Shown piece after piece: positions 13,601-26,921 of a DNA stretch of 64,000 nt (its first letter is position 1; every line of letters begins with the position of its first letter). The stretch lies in contig CANTUV010000014.1 in assembly GCA_947685225.1 (NCBI GenBank), positions 2,170,001-2,234,000 on the forward strand, in the 5' to 3' direction. The notes below the pieces were generated by a model. The model did not search any database. It had not been told where the DNA came from and saw only the letters and a list, made by a program, of their open reading frames with translations. The stretch is from Garcia nutans. Lineage: Eukaryota > Streptophyta > Magnoliopsida > Malpighiales > Euphorbiaceae. The position numbers and the translations under genes were made by a program.

Positions 13601-14609
13601 AATTCTGGTGTATGTGCTTTCTAACGAATGCTCATAACATTCCAACCGGTATTGATGTGGTGTAGTCAAGGGTCTTGTTTTTTTATTTAATGATCTGAAA
13701 AAATATAATTTTTATGATCTTTATGGAAGGTGTCTGATATGCTCCGTTAATTATTAACTTTTTTTTTTATTTTACAGTCTTTGTTATATCTACCATTTGC
13801 CATTGCAAATGAACTTACTGCCAGACTAAATGATGGGTATGTGGTAATTTAATTGTAGCCTCCGCATTTAAACGGTGGATATTTCTTTTATTTAATTTTA
13901 TCCTTTGCTTTTAAACAATGAACATTTCTTTTATTTAATTGTAGCCTGCAGTGCACACATCTTTTCATTAATAGCCTGCCATGGTAATTTTTATAATCAC
14001 TTTCTTGTATTGCAGAGTTCCTTTGGTTGATAATTTTTGGGTTCTTCTTGGTTACTGTTTATTCACAGGTATGCAATTTTTACCTTGTTTTGCAAATATA
14101 TCTATGTTGAGAATATGGAATAAATTCACTTTGCTAGCGAAAAATCCTTTCAGAATTGAGTTAGATGTGATAATTTTAATGGCTCTTGTATACATATATT
14201 GTTGTATTCTTGTATGTTATTTTTCACAACTCTTTTGTTCTTGCCTCAGTGGGACTATATTTACATTTTGCCACGTCAGTCATTCATGAAATCACAACAG
14301 CTTTGGGCATTAATTGCTTCAGGTGGGAATTTGCTTCAATTGAACGCTCTAAACACTCTGCCTCTTTTTTAACCGGTTTGCTTTCAGGTTTTTTATCGTT
14401 ATTTTGGGTGGTTTTGGCTTTTGAATATTCAAAAAGACTGTTTGGGATCGTCCTGTTTCCATCAGAATCCGTTGCAGTTTTTTTTTTCTAAGGATTGAAT
14501 GTTTAGTTACTCTTTTCAGCACAGTTCATTTCCCTCCCAAAGACAGGACTTTAGTTACAAACTGATTCTTTTTCGCTAAATTGACAGGATAACCAGGAAA
14601 GAAGCTTGA
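7690..14609 (+). CDS. AAPT1: Aminoalcoholphosphotransferase (CDP-choline/CDP-ethanolamine:diacylglycerol phosphotransferase)
   Basis: This enzyme transfers phosphocholine or phosphoethanolamine from its CDP form to diacylglycerol, the last step of the Kennedy pathway for phosphatidylcholine and phosphatidylethanolamine, in the ER membrane. Coding exons: 7690-7826, 9007-9016, 9107-9157, 9249-9326, 9415-9490, 9593-9615, 9692-9792, 10016-10110, 10264-10332, 11711-11780, 12330-12393, 12475-12515, 12603-12687, 13421-13483, 13778-13836, 14016-14068, 14250-14322 and 14588-14609. They total 1170 nt, 389 aa, the usual plant length. All junctions are GT-AG and keep frame. The protein starts MGFIGSHGVAALRRYKYSGV and ends CFRITRKEA. 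The CDP-alcohol phosphotransferase signature DG(x2)AR(x8)G(x3)D(x3)D is intact across exons 5-6 (DGKQARR...GELFDHGCD, about residues 96-118). Hydrophobic segments follow throughout the C-terminal two thirds. The start ATG has A at -3 and G at +4. Exon 2 is a 10-nt microexon. Confidence 0.97.
9007..9016 (+). other. AAPT1: 10-nt coding microexon (AAPT exon 2)
   Basis: The sequence CTCCAG/ACCAAATATG/GTAAGA supplies ten bases that complete a split proline codon and encode P-N-M. It joins the upstream WMP to the downstream ITLTGFMFLV, giving the PPNMITL stretch typical of plant AAPT proteins. Without it the frame is lost (137 nt upstream is 2 mod 3, and exon 3 starts in phase 0). Confidence 0.92.
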
Positions 14610-16328
14610 AAATGCAGATTCTGATTTTGGGAATACCCTAAACTTGTTTATGAACTATTCCGATTGAGATTTTCTACATTCTGTCCAATTTTTGGAGATA
14701 ATATTTTAGGTCATATATTTCAGTGGTTTGGGCTCTGCCATTTATTGATGGGAAATCTAAATGCCCAAGTATGATTCAGATGGCATGTCAGGTGCAATGC
14801 AGAGACATTGATGATTTCGCAGATTTATCTTTTTTGGTTTTACATTGATGATGGGTTGTATCTGGATTCAAGGCACATGCTCTGGTTCAACCAATGATGT
14901 AGCAGATTATTTATTTGAAATCAAAGTAGAGTAGGCAATTTGAGGCATGGAAACCTTATATAGTGATTGCTGTGTTTCGAAGGCAAAAAGATGGGTGATT
15001 GAGCTTTTATCCTTGGTCTCGTCTTGGCATTTGGGAGTGAGAGATGGGTGATCAGAGGATGCCCTTTGGTTCATTGTTGGATGAGTTTAGGTTTTTTGCT
15101 ATTAGTAGTGGTTCTTACTCGTTATCAGCAAATTTATGTTAAACGCATGTAATTCTTAGAGCAGCTTTTTTCAGCTTATTTATCCAGGGTTATTCGTGGG
15201 CATTTCATTATTGATACAAGGATAAGTCGAATGATAAACTAGAATTGTTAATGTGCTAGACTCTGTTTTGGGTTCAAATGGAGATCCTTAATCATTGAAA
15301 ATTTTGGTGTCGAATTTTATGATTTTCTTTTTTGAATTTTGTGGTTTTTTGACCAAATGTAGAAACTTACTGTTGTTTCAATTCAATCATTGAATGTCTG
15401 CGCTTCTGCCAACATTATCAAATCTAAATTTGCATGGACGGATTAACAAATGATAGAAGCTAGTAATACTGAGTGATTTCGGATGAATTTGATATGTCGG
15501 GAAAATAATGTGTATAAGCCTCAATGTTGACGGCTTGGTAAATTCAAATCATTGATTAAATGAATTTCTTGTTTAACTTGCACTAATTAAATATCTGATA
15601 GATTCCATTGCTTGCCTGAACGAGAGAGAGTCCGTGCCCCAATATTGACACTTTTTTCTTTATTGAACTTAGCTTCGGTAATCTTTTTGCCTAAATGGAT
15701 ATGCAAGGTTTCAGTTCGAGTTGAGCCCTCCCACGAATGATTGCTCAGTCATTCTCAATAACAATGATAACCTTGCCTTATGATTGCTACTGTTCTAATG
15801 GGCTTTAACTGCAATGTTTCATCGGGAAAAGAGAATTATCAAAACTAGAATGAAGAAGCCTCACTGAAAAATCAAAATAAGACCTATACAAAAGAAGTTA
15901 AATATAGAATTGAAAAGAATAATTTCTTTGCATTTTAACAGGTTTAGTACAATATCAGGAGTTCATTTCTTGATTGCATGAGCACTTTCACTATAACAAC
16001 AGGCAACCTCCAATAAATTACAAAGACGGACTGTATTCATTGTAGACTAACTTTTATCCAACTCTTCAACAGGGCTGAAATGTGAGAATAAAAAGAGCCA
16101 CCAGGCTGGTAGTTGACTTCACTGCCTCATAATGGAGTCGTCCAAACTTTTTGACAGCCCTCTCTCCACCAACATATCCATTGAAGGAAAAAGGAACGAG
16201 CAAGGAGGCATTGTATTGACATAGGTCAAATGGCACTTGAAGCTCAACTAAGTCAAAAGAATGTCAATTGTCACCAAGTCCTGATACTGGTACATCGGCA
16301 ACAGGATCATAATATCATAATGAATGGC
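14610..16328. other. Convergent 3' regions between AAPT and the plastid membrane protein gene
   Basis: This holds the 3' UTR of AAPT (likely to about 15.2-15.4 kb) and, from the other side, the 3' UTR of the minus-strand gene (from 16328 down to about 15.9 kb). No additional ORF, RNA gene or element is supported. The genes are tail to tail, so transcripts may end close to each other. Confidence 0.6.
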
Positions 16329-18861
16329 TTACAAGGCCTTCTCCAGCCATCTTGGCAATCTCAATGAATCTTTCATTCCAAGTCGTGTGAGGAACACAGA
16401 ATACAAAATGTGTAGTAAGAACACCAAGAATCCACTATTTAGCAGCAACTGTTTGACAATTACACAATATGAGTATCTTACTTTTAATTTAAAAGAGAAA
16501 AAAACACTAAAGAGAGAAAGGGGTAGCCAAAGTTACCAGAATCCCAAATAAAGCATATATCACGTTCATTGATGGAATTATATTGATGCCAATGGCAGTG
16601 AATATTAATGTCAGAGAAGCATGAATGTTTATGGTGATCTGCAAGAAATAAACGAACTTTGTGACTGAACTCTGATGCTGAATAAATGAAAGTTACATGG
16701 TCGGAAGTAAACATTTACCAAAGCAAGTATGTTTTCTCTTATTAAGAATGAAGATATAAAGACATACCCCATGGCACCCATTGATCGAGCCTGCATTTTA
16801 AAGAAATGTCTGTCAATAGAAATTTGAAACAACAAGAAAGGCCATTGCTTCAAACAGAGCTAAAGAAGTCTAAGTCCACAGGGAGCAAACACTACAATTG
16901 TGCACAAAAGTATCGAAAGACCCCAATCCGCTCTCAACCTGAAAAGATGCAAAAACAGAAAAAGAAAATCCACCAAATATTACTCTATGACTGATTACAG
17001 AATTGGTTATTTTGTATGTGAGAACAAAGTTAAAGGTGATGCAATTATGACAGTGTTATTTAAATAAATTAACAGGTTTCAGAAATAAAGAGGATATGTG
17101 GATATCTTCTATCTGCATTACTGACAATTACTCAATTATTGCAAGAAAAAACATGTTCACTGGACAAGGAAAATGGAAAAAAGATTTTAAAGGCAATGAA
17201 AACTTGCAGAGCTAGTAATATGTACCTCCACAGGGAACCCATTGTGAAACCAAGTACTCCATGCATTAGCTGAAAAAAATGCACAAGCAAACTAATTGTC
17301 AATTATTTTTGCCAGCATAAATAACTTGCGAATTTCATATTGAAAAGTAGACACATGAAGCTAGTTTACATATTATCCTTGAAGTTTTGACAAATATAAC
17401 TTCAAGCACACTTCCAAAACTTTATTTAGTTTTTTCATAAACTAATATGCCTAGCACGGTTATTATAATTGGAGAATACTAAAGGGCCACAATTTCTATA
17501 TGATTTTGCTTGGTTGTGCTTTCAACTTGATTGGTAGAAAAGGAATATAATTTATCCTGTCTTATATATCTATTTTATATTTTGTATTTACAAAATTTTA
17601 CTTAAATCTATGCATTTTATGAAATTTGGGGAAAAAAAGAAAAGGAATATTGTGCTTTGATGGCCAGTGGCCACAACCACACCTGTGATGTTGCAGAAAT
17701 CTAATGTTTAAGACAGCCCCAATTTTTGTGACACACAACTCGATTGCAATTTAAAAGTCTCTTCCTGAAATAGGAGTTTATTGAAACCGAAAGCTTCTAA
17801 TATTTGGTCAAGTTCTAGGACATCCCACAACCTCTAATGTCAAATCTAAAGCGTCACACATGATGAGCAACCAATGAATAGTGAAGATCTCGTAAAAAGT
17901 TGTTTTCAACATTAAGATCCAAGAACAGTACATGACAACTTGCAGAGCTTGAAAGTTCAGATATTCTGCTCACCAGATATGTTAAAGCTTTCAAGGGACC
18001 AGACAACACAAATAAAAGCATAGCCGTTGCCACCTGCCATATTGTAATGCAACATCATCCAACAATAAGGCAATAGTTAAAAGAATAAACAAGGTTTAGA
18101 CCTCAATATTTTTGAGAGACAGATGATCACAAACCATTGTTTTCCTCCCAGATGCAACACCCCATCTCATAGAAGAGATTACTATTGGCAATGAAAAGAA
18201 ACATCCAAAGTAATTCTGTGAAAAAGCAAAACCTATTGAGATACAGGCAGAGGAAAATACAATAACAGCATAAGGAAATCAAGAAACAGATTCTTCAATG
18301 AAATAGTAAAAACTTGCTTCCTTTTTCATTACTTATTATTGGCAAAAAAGTAAACTTTTAAATAACATAATAAAAACCCACATGGAGTAACAATGATGCA
18401 GACAATTAAAGCTTCATAAAACACATAACCATATAGCAACTACAATAACAAGAAAACCAACAAAAACCCATTTCACAATTGACTAAAATAAATCAAAATC
18501 AAACCTCAATTGAGAGAGAATTGCTCAAGAAATACACAAGCCCAGTTATAGCAGCGAACATGGAGCACTCAACTAATCTAAGCGTATTCTGATAAACGAC
18601 ACCGTTTGGGGCCAAGTCTTCAAATTCTGCTAGATTGAGTACTCCATCATCGTCATCGTTTTTGGTACCAAGAAATGACGCTTCAGCTTTTGAAAAGCTG
18701 GGGGGTCTAAAAGGAGAAAGCGGCAAAAGAAATGAGGAAGAAAAGGGAGTGAATGTTTTGAAGGAGAATTTGAGTCCATTAGGAACAACAAAGTGAGGAG
18801 GGGCAATTCGAGAAATATGGAAAAATTGGGGTTGGTACTGATGAACTCTGAGGAGATTCAT
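16329..18861 (-). CDS. Probable plastid multi-pass membrane protein, DUF2232-like, function unknown
   Basis: Eight exons on the minus strand: 18861-18505, 18215-18135, 18033-17974, 17269-17226, 16938-16893, 16790-16719, 16638-16537 and 16448-16329. All are GT-AG and in frame, giving 293 aa. Residues 1 to about 60 are rich in Ser, Phe and Pro with few acidic residues (MNLLRVHQYQPQFF...), as in a chloroplast transit peptide. An acidic linker with DDDDG follows. From about residue 100 the protein alternates hydrophobic segments (AAITGLVYFLS, YFGCFFSLPIVISS, VATAMLLFVLSG, LSILLCTIV, GYVFISSFLI, LLLNSGFLVFLLHILYSVF) and ends in a basic tail, TRLGMKDSLRLPRWLEKAL. The RWG(x)ASGRK-type stretch after the second segment and the SFLIRENILA stretch look like conserved family motifs. 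I recognise it as a conserved plant/cyanobacterial-type membrane protein resembling DUF2232, but no biochemical role is known to me. The start is the only Met preceding the transit-like region. Confidence 0.85.
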
Positions 18862-19079
18862 TTTTCATCATTTGAGGATCCAATTACAGACGGAATAAAG
18901 AAGAAGAGTCGTGGATGGATGGGATCTGGCTTTCTCGTATAGGCTTTGGGCTGGCTTGATTATCCATGGGCTTTGAATGTTCCAAGGTATTGGACAGTAT
19001 TACTGTAAAGGGAAAATTACAAAAATAACCTAAAAATTTAATTTTCAAAAATACTACACAATAAAAATAAATTTAAAAA

Positions 19080-19740
19080 TACTGAAAATAAATAAATAAA
19101 ATACGGTAAAATATGGTATTTCACAGGATACTATAAATGCACAAAAATATTAAATTATAAAACTGTCATTATCTAATAAATTGACATATATTATATATAT
19201 TTTACATGTATGTTCTCATAAATGCATATAAGCCAATATATACATTACATATAAATAAGTAAATATTATATATTATATTATATATATGATTAATTGGAGA
19301 GAAATAACAATTATATATTTAGTCATATGACATATATGTTACATATAATTAGATATATATGATAGATCGGAGATGAGTAATAATTATATATTTAGTTATG
19401 TAATATATATATTATACATAAATATAATGGATTTAAAAGGAATAGTTGTTATAGGTTTAATTATATACCATATATATTATATATAAGCAGATATATGTAA
19501 TGAATTAGAGAAGAATAACAGTTATATGATATATATATTACGTATAAATAAATATATATGATGAATTAGAATGAAATGATAGTACATAAATATTATATAT
19601 TTAGTTATATGGCATATATATTATATATAATATATTATACGTTATTTATATTACATATAATATGTTAAAGATGATGTTTATATGTTATATATGTTGCAAA
19701 TAATCTATTATATGCAACATATATTGCAAATAATATGTTA
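19080..19740. repeat. Degenerate AT-rich tandem repeat, period about 62-74 bp
   Basis: A GAATTAGAGAAGAATAACAG-like core recurs near 19292, 19366, 19435, 19503 and 19565. The cores are separated by TATATATTA/CATATAA-type blocks. Spacing shrinks from about 74 to 62 bp. It lies 0.2-0.8 kb upstream of the minus-strand plastid membrane protein gene. No coding potential is seen. Confidence 0.6.
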
Positions 19741-19844
19741 GATGTGATGGAAAACTAAAAAAAAAATTAATTTTAAAATATTTTATTGAATATGCAGAAT
19801 GCATTACAGTTGAATAACAAAAAAAATTCTCCAATTCTTATAGT

Positions 19845-21760
19845 TGAAACCTAGTTCAACTCAATAAAGCCTTAATCTCAAGTTAATTGGGATTGGCCGT
19901 ATGAATTCTCTTTTTTCATTCAATGTGATTTAGAGTTATTTTTGCCTATAAATGTAAAGTAATAATATCATTTTTGACCAATTTTGTCCAAGTTTAAGTC
20001 TACTCTGGCTTTTCTAGCTGTATCTACTTTAATTTTTTAAATTTTTTTACTGCCGCATTACCAGATTTTCATTTTACATGGTCAAATTAACTCAATTTAT
20101 GTTATTTTATCTTATCATCAATAGATGCTACCTCCACATTTTCTTTAATATACTCATTGCAGATTTTATCATAGTGTGTCCACATATCTATCTTATTATT
20201 ATTATTTTTATTTCTACAACTTATATCTTATTCATGTATTGTCATTTCCCTACTCAATATTCATTGCCATACATCATAGCAAGCCATATTATAGTGTGGT
20301 AGAATTTTTTTTTTAATTTAATTGGTATTTTTCAGTCATATAAGACTCATGTAGTACTCATCCACTTCATCTAACCAGCTTTAATCATATGGCTAACATA
20401 TTCTTCGCAATCCCCATCCTCTTAAAAAATAAAGCCAAGGTACTTATAATATATGCTATGCAGTACTGTCACTCCATCCAAAATAACTTTGCCTCCCTCT
20501 CCATTCACATTACTAAATCCACAATGCATATACTTATTCTTAATTCTGCTTAACTTAAAATCCTCAGATTCCAAAGTACTTCTTTATAACTCAAACTTTC
20601 GACCTATTTTTACTTGAGTTTTATCTATTAATATAATATTATCTATAAATATCATACATCAAGGAATGTCATCTCGTATATAACTTATTAGCTTATTCAT
20701 AACCCAGGTAAAGAGATAAAGACTCAAAGTTGAATTTTGGTGTAAGCCAATAGAAATAGAAAAATTCTTAGTATCCCCTCCAATAGTACAAACACTAGTG
20801 ATAACTCCATCATGCATATCTTTTAAGACTTAGATATATCTTATATATATCGTTATGCACTCTAAAATTCACCATAAAACTTATATAGGGACTCTATCAT
20901 AAGTCTTCTCCAAGTTACTGAAGACCATATGTAAATTATTCTTCATCTCTTTGTATTTTTCCATCAAATATCTAATAAGAAAGATTATTTTCATAGTTAA
21001 TCGACCAGGTACAAACCCAAATTGGTTTGGAAATATACAAATATAAATATCCAAACATAAATGATGTTTCACAACTCTCTCCTACAGTTTTATGGTGTGG
21101 CTCATAAGCTTTATACCTCTATAATTTGAGCAATTCCAAATATCTATTTTATTCTTAAAAATAGATATCAAACTGTTTTGTCTCCGTTCATTATACATTT
21201 ACTTTGTATTGAGGATCTTATTAAACAAAGTAGTCAACTACACAACTCTTACATCTCCCAAATATTTTCATTCCTTAATGAGTATTCCATTTAGGCTACA
21301 AGCTTTACCAATTTTCACTCTTTTTTAAAGTTTCTTAACTTCAGAAAACATAATCTGTCTAGTGTACTTCACATTTTTTTTGCTATATCATCCAAACTCT
21401 TAATGTTTTCACTATGATTACCATTAAGAAAATCTCCAAAAATAACTTTTTCATTTTTCTTTGATATCCTCCTCTTGAACCAAAATTATATTCTCTTATT
21501 ATTTGATACACTTTATTTAATTCTCGACATTTTATTCACTTATTTTAGCTAATTTATAAATAATATTTTATCATTCCTTTATTTCATATACAAAATCTCC
21601 AAAGATTGTATTCTTACTTGACTAATCACCTTTTTAATATTTTTTTCGCGTATTTGTATTGCTTAATAGCTTTATTGTCACTACATTTGGATAAACTCTT
21701 ATATCATTTTTTTACTGCTTTTTATATTTTCTCATTCCACCGCCAAAACATCATTCAAAA
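19845..21760 (-). mobile_element. Degenerate LINE (non-LTR) retrotransposon, reverse transcriptase region
   Basis: On the minus strand, translations broken by many stops and frameshifts still show LINE reverse transcriptase. At 21072-20881: NQFGFVPGRLTMKIIFLIRY followed by LMEKYKEMKNNLHMVFSNLE and KTYDRVP, close to the plant QFGFMPGRSTxEAIFLxRxL...DLEKAYDRVP block. Further on are DGVTVLHS, a TLESEDFKLSRIKNKYM-like segment and YYKYLGF. The low-coordinate end resembles the conserved 3' end of such LINEs (AAGCCTTAATCTCAAGTTAA). Endonuclease and ORF1 regions are not recognised, so the copy is 5' truncated or decayed. It is not functional. Confidence 0.8.
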
Positions 21761-24600
21761 GATATCCATATCATTTAAATTCACCAAGTTGAAACTCAAA
21801 AATAATCAAAATAAAAAATTTATAAACAAAGAACCAAAAATGAAAATAAAAATAAAAACTCACAATAAAATTATGTTTCTTTTTCACGTTGATGAATACA
21901 AAAAAAATAAGACATAAAAAAATACAAATGAAGAGATGATGAGAAGAAGAGAGTCGATGGTGAAGAAGTGGTGCCTATGGTGATGATAGATGATCTGAAT
22001 ATAGTATTGAAACAAGAAGAAAATTGTAAGAAGAAGAAAAGAATGAAAAAGGAGAATTGAAACATTTAGTAAAGTTAAAAAAAAAATTATAACATATCTC
22101 AACTAAAAAATAAAAAGTTAAAAGTGAAAAAAATAGTGAGAAATAAAATTGAAAATAAAAGTTAAAATATAATGAATGATGTACTATCTTATACTAAAAT
22201 TACATTTATCAAATTTCTAAATTAATTAAAATTTTGAATAAATTACGTGACATGCTTCTTTTATCTTTCAAAATATCATTTATACTATTTTTTAAAAAAT
22301 AAATTTAGCATTTAGAATTTATAAAATATTATTTTTTATTTTTTTATTTTTATAATATATAATCAAAATATACTCAACATATATTATACTTTTATAAATT
22401 TTTTATTTGTACAATATCTTTATAAATTTTTATTTTTCATAATATATATATATATTTATAAATTATTTTTTATAAATTTTTCTAAAATTTTTAACACTAT
22501 AACTCTAACGAATCCAATTTAATATAATTGAAAATACAAGTACGAATTGAATTTAATATGCTAAACAATAATCTAATAACTGAATTGATATCTATATTAT
22601 ATGCATATAAGTCAAGGATATAAGAAGTATCGAAAGAGTGACACATTATCAAATTTTTAAAATAATATTTTTTTTATTTTTTAATTAATTTTTAATTAAT
22701 TTTAATAATTTATACAAAATATAAAATTTAATATTTATTATATTTGTGACTATTAATATTCTAATAAGTAACTACATATTAGTATAATTTTATAATATTA
22801 ATTAAACAAATTATATTTATGACTTTAAATTTTTTAAAAATTAATTATATATTAATATAATTAAATATTATTGATTAATTTATATATTTTTAAGAAATTT
22901 AAAAGTTAAAAAATATGACTATTAACCTTCTTAATCAATTAATTAATTAATTATAATGATTGATTTATATTTTTTAAATAAATAATAAAATATATAATTT
23001 TTTATAAAATCTAAATTAATTACACATTAATATAATTTAATAATATATTTATATATCTGTTAACACAATAACTTAAATTGTTAATTTATAAAAATAAAAG
23101 TAATGTATTTAATAAATTATTAAGATTTAAGATTATTAATACATGAAAGAAAATAAAAAGCTCATATATTTAATAATTATTAATGTAAATTTAATAATTA
23201 AAAATACTAATATATAAAGATTAAAGGTTATAAATTTAATAAATTATTAATAAATATTTTAACTGAAACTATTAATATATGAAGATAAAAGATCATATAT
23301 TTAATAATTTATTAATTATTAATAATTTTTTAATTGAAATTATTAATATATTTAAGAATAGCTAAAATTAAAAAATAAATAAAAAGTAAATTTTTATGAT
23401 ATATATAATACAAAAATATCATTTGTTATATTTATTTACCTTATATATTATTTATATATTATAATTTATTATATGAAACTATTAATATATAAAGATAAAA
23501 AAGTTAGATCACAATTCAATTTTATTTCATAAAATTATATTAATGATTATTGATTATATTAAATTTAAAATTTATTGACTAAATTATTAATATATTAAGA
23601 TAAAATATTATATATTTAATAAATTATTAATATATAAATATAAAATATCATATATATAATAAAAATTTTATAACATAATTAAAAAATCACATCCATACAT
23701 TGTGAGGGCATATAACTAGTATATTTGATTTTTAATTATTAATTTTAAAATTATTTTTTAAATAACCTAATAACAAATAGATTTTCTCAGCAAAAAAAAA
23801 TAATTAAATTTTATCAAATTGAATTAAATTTTATAAAATAACGCGTATTACGACATAAAAAGAGTTTCTAACGGTGATTGGTAAGGAAGAAATGAAATCA
23901 TTCTATTTAGTTTATTTTTTGTTTGAATATAGATAAATGATCTCACGTGGACATAAATAGAATAAAAGAAATTTATATCTCAAAATTTTAATTTTAGTCT
24001 TACTATTAAATTTAAAAATTTTGAAAAATATTGATTCATATTTGTTTAGATAACCAATACATAGCTTTTGGTAATTCTATTTTAAAAATTGTATATTTAA
24101 TTTTTCATTATGCTTAACTCTTAGCTTTAATATAGTATATAATAAATTATCGAAGCTAAACATTCCAGAGTTTTTATTTTTATTTTTTGTGTATTAAAAA
24201 ATTAAAAAAAATATGAATTAATTTAATTAATAAAAAATTTATTTTTATTAATTAAAATTAAAATTTTTCTAATTTAAGAATCATATCTAATCAGTCTTAT
24301 CGTAATAAAGGGATCATAATTTCCGAAAATTTTTAAGAAGGTTATAATTTTAGAAAAATTACTCTCTATATTTTTTATTTTTTTAAAATATTTTATATTT
24401 TAATATTTTTTTATATACTAAATATACATTTAATATATATTTTTAAAAATTAAATATACTTTTAATATATCAAAAATATATTAAAAATATATCTCTAAAA
24501 AATATTTTTAAAATTAAAAATTAAAAAAATATATTTTTAAAATTAAAATTTAGAAAAAATATTTTTATTTTTTACGATATTTTTTAAAAAATCCTTTAAT
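21761..24600. other. Extremely AT-rich DNA with degenerate tandem structure
   Basis: No gene is seen. Between about 23000 and 23660 a TTAATATATAAAGATAAAAG...CATATATTTAATAAATTATTAATA-like pattern (each part under 20 bases) recurs roughly every 80-100 bp with heavy divergence, suggesting an old tandem repeat. The short ORFs at 21606-22102 fall in biased A/T sequence and have no recognisable domain. Confidence 0.5.
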
Positions 24601-26883
24601 TTTTACAAAGTTAGTGTTAAGTGCGCTGTCTGGCGGGCCGAATGCCAAAAGTCATGAGGCGGCCCACTACACAAAAGCGCTTCAATTTCCTAAAAGCAAA
24701 GGTTTTTCAGCCGCTCATTAGGTACCCTGCAGCCGTCGCTAGGAGCCTTTTTGACTATTATTAGATGTTGGTTGCAGCTAATTAATCAACTTTAAACGTT
24801 TTAAATATCATTTAGTTTTAACTCCATCTTTATAAATCAATATATTTATTGCATTTTTAAATTTTAATCTGAATTTTTTTCAATATTAATATGGGGAGGC
24901 AAAATCAATTTTAATTATATTACTTATAAAAATATATATTTAGTGTGAAACTATATGCAATTTGAAATTTTTTTGTTAACTAGAAGTAGGAAAATTGAAT
25001 ATTAGAGTTTAATTAATAAAGTACTAAAGCTAATGACGGCATCTTGATTGTAAAAAGACCAAAATTAATGATCAAATTTGGGAGTGAGAATTATTTTGCT
25101 GCAAAATTTAGCTTCAAATAAGTATGATTTTCCCAAATGGACAGCAAGCTTAATAGTGATGTTAAGAATAATAATGGCTTACACCAAAAGCAAACTGAAT
25201 TTTGTCGAAAAAGAAAAAAAAAATTTAACTATTTTTTCGAAAAAGATTGGATGTACAACCTAATTGTTATTTCTCATCCTCAAATTGCAAAACTATAAAT
25301 TTTTTTAAAAAAATGATAAATTGTTTTTTTAGCCATGCAATAACACTAAGTTATACCCATTTTCAGCATAATGGGTCCCTTAATATGTTGGACAGCATAT
25401 ACATTTTTTTAAAAAAAAAATATATACTAATCATTATATCAATACTTGTCTCTAACAAGTTAGTCAAGGGAATAGTGTTTTTTAAAGATGTAATAAGATT
25501 AGGTGGTACCATAACTCAAAATTTAAGTAATGTATTAAGTTTATTTTTTTATATAATGAAAAAAAATAAACCATTCAAGTTAAAAACATAAGATTTGTAA
25601 ATAAAAAAAATTATCATTTAGATTTAAGTCTCAATTATGAATCAATAAAAAATATAAATTTTCTTATCAATTAATTTATTCTTGAAAGTTATTAATTTTA
25701 AAATTTTAAAATAAAAATAATATCAGAATTTATATATATATTTATCATGTATATGTATATACATAATTAAGTATTTGTTTATATTATAAATAAAAATAAA
25801 TTTAGAATTGAAATTGCAATAGTCATCAAAATAAAATTTTATGATATATGGAAGTTAATTTTGTTTATTTAGTAAAATAAAAAAAGAATGGGAAAGTGTT
25901 TTTTTTTCAGAGAAGGGAAACCTTAATATAATTGGAGATAGAGAGTGAATTAGAGATATGGAGTGATAAATTAATTAGCAAACAACAAAATAATTAGTAA
26001 AGAAAGACAAAATGGGAACATAATGATGATTATGAGAAAATTTTAAAAGAAAAAAAAGGAAGGGATTAAATTAGAAAACAAATGCGTAAAAACAGTTGTT
26101 TATGTATGTGGCCCAATGATGTATCAGGATTGGGCATGCGCGGGGCGCGTGCATTTTTCTCCATTATGTTTCACATTCACTATCTAATTAATTTCTTTTA
26201 TAGAATCCAAGATTTGCATTTTTATTTATTTATTTTCTTTTTCTTTGTTCCATTTATTTTTTTCCCCAAATGATTGAAAAACACAATGACAGTAATGTTT
26301 TCCATTATCGTTCTATCCCAAAACCAAAAAAAAAAGTTTTCCATTATTGACCAATTTTTACATGTATACAAATTAAAAGAAATTCTATTTTTTAAGGTAT
26401 ATATCATAAATTTTTAAAGGAAGTAAAATTATTAGATTTTGATATTATTAATTATTAGATTTTGTTATTATTTTCTAATAGTGCATATTGATTATTTATG
26501 CTAAATAGACAATTTATATGAAATAAATTATTCTTACTTCTATAAAAAGTAATTACATGAAATTGGATAGACCAAGTGACCTCATGGAATCAAATTCAAT
26601 ATATAATTTTATATCGAGTCAAGACCTGAACCCCAAGGATGAAGCCATGACCAAATCATAAAATCTTTAAGTGGAGAATCCAATACACGAGCAAAATCCA
26701 TGGAAGAAGTTGTTTGTAAGAAGACCCAGACAAATCATAAAGCCCTTTTTGGAATGCCAAGGTAAATCATGAAATGGCGCAAATCATTGTTTTTAAGCTG
26801 GGCAGATCCAATTATATTTTTCATTTACAGGAGATTGGCTCATGTTTTTTTTTTTTTTCAATTTTAAGCAGTTTCAATCATAC

Positions 26884-26921
<38 letters not shown>

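Noticed and set aside
14186..14491. ORF through AAPT exon 17
   Set aside because: Its frame partly follows the exon and then runs into the next intron; the spliced AAPT frame explains the conserved part.
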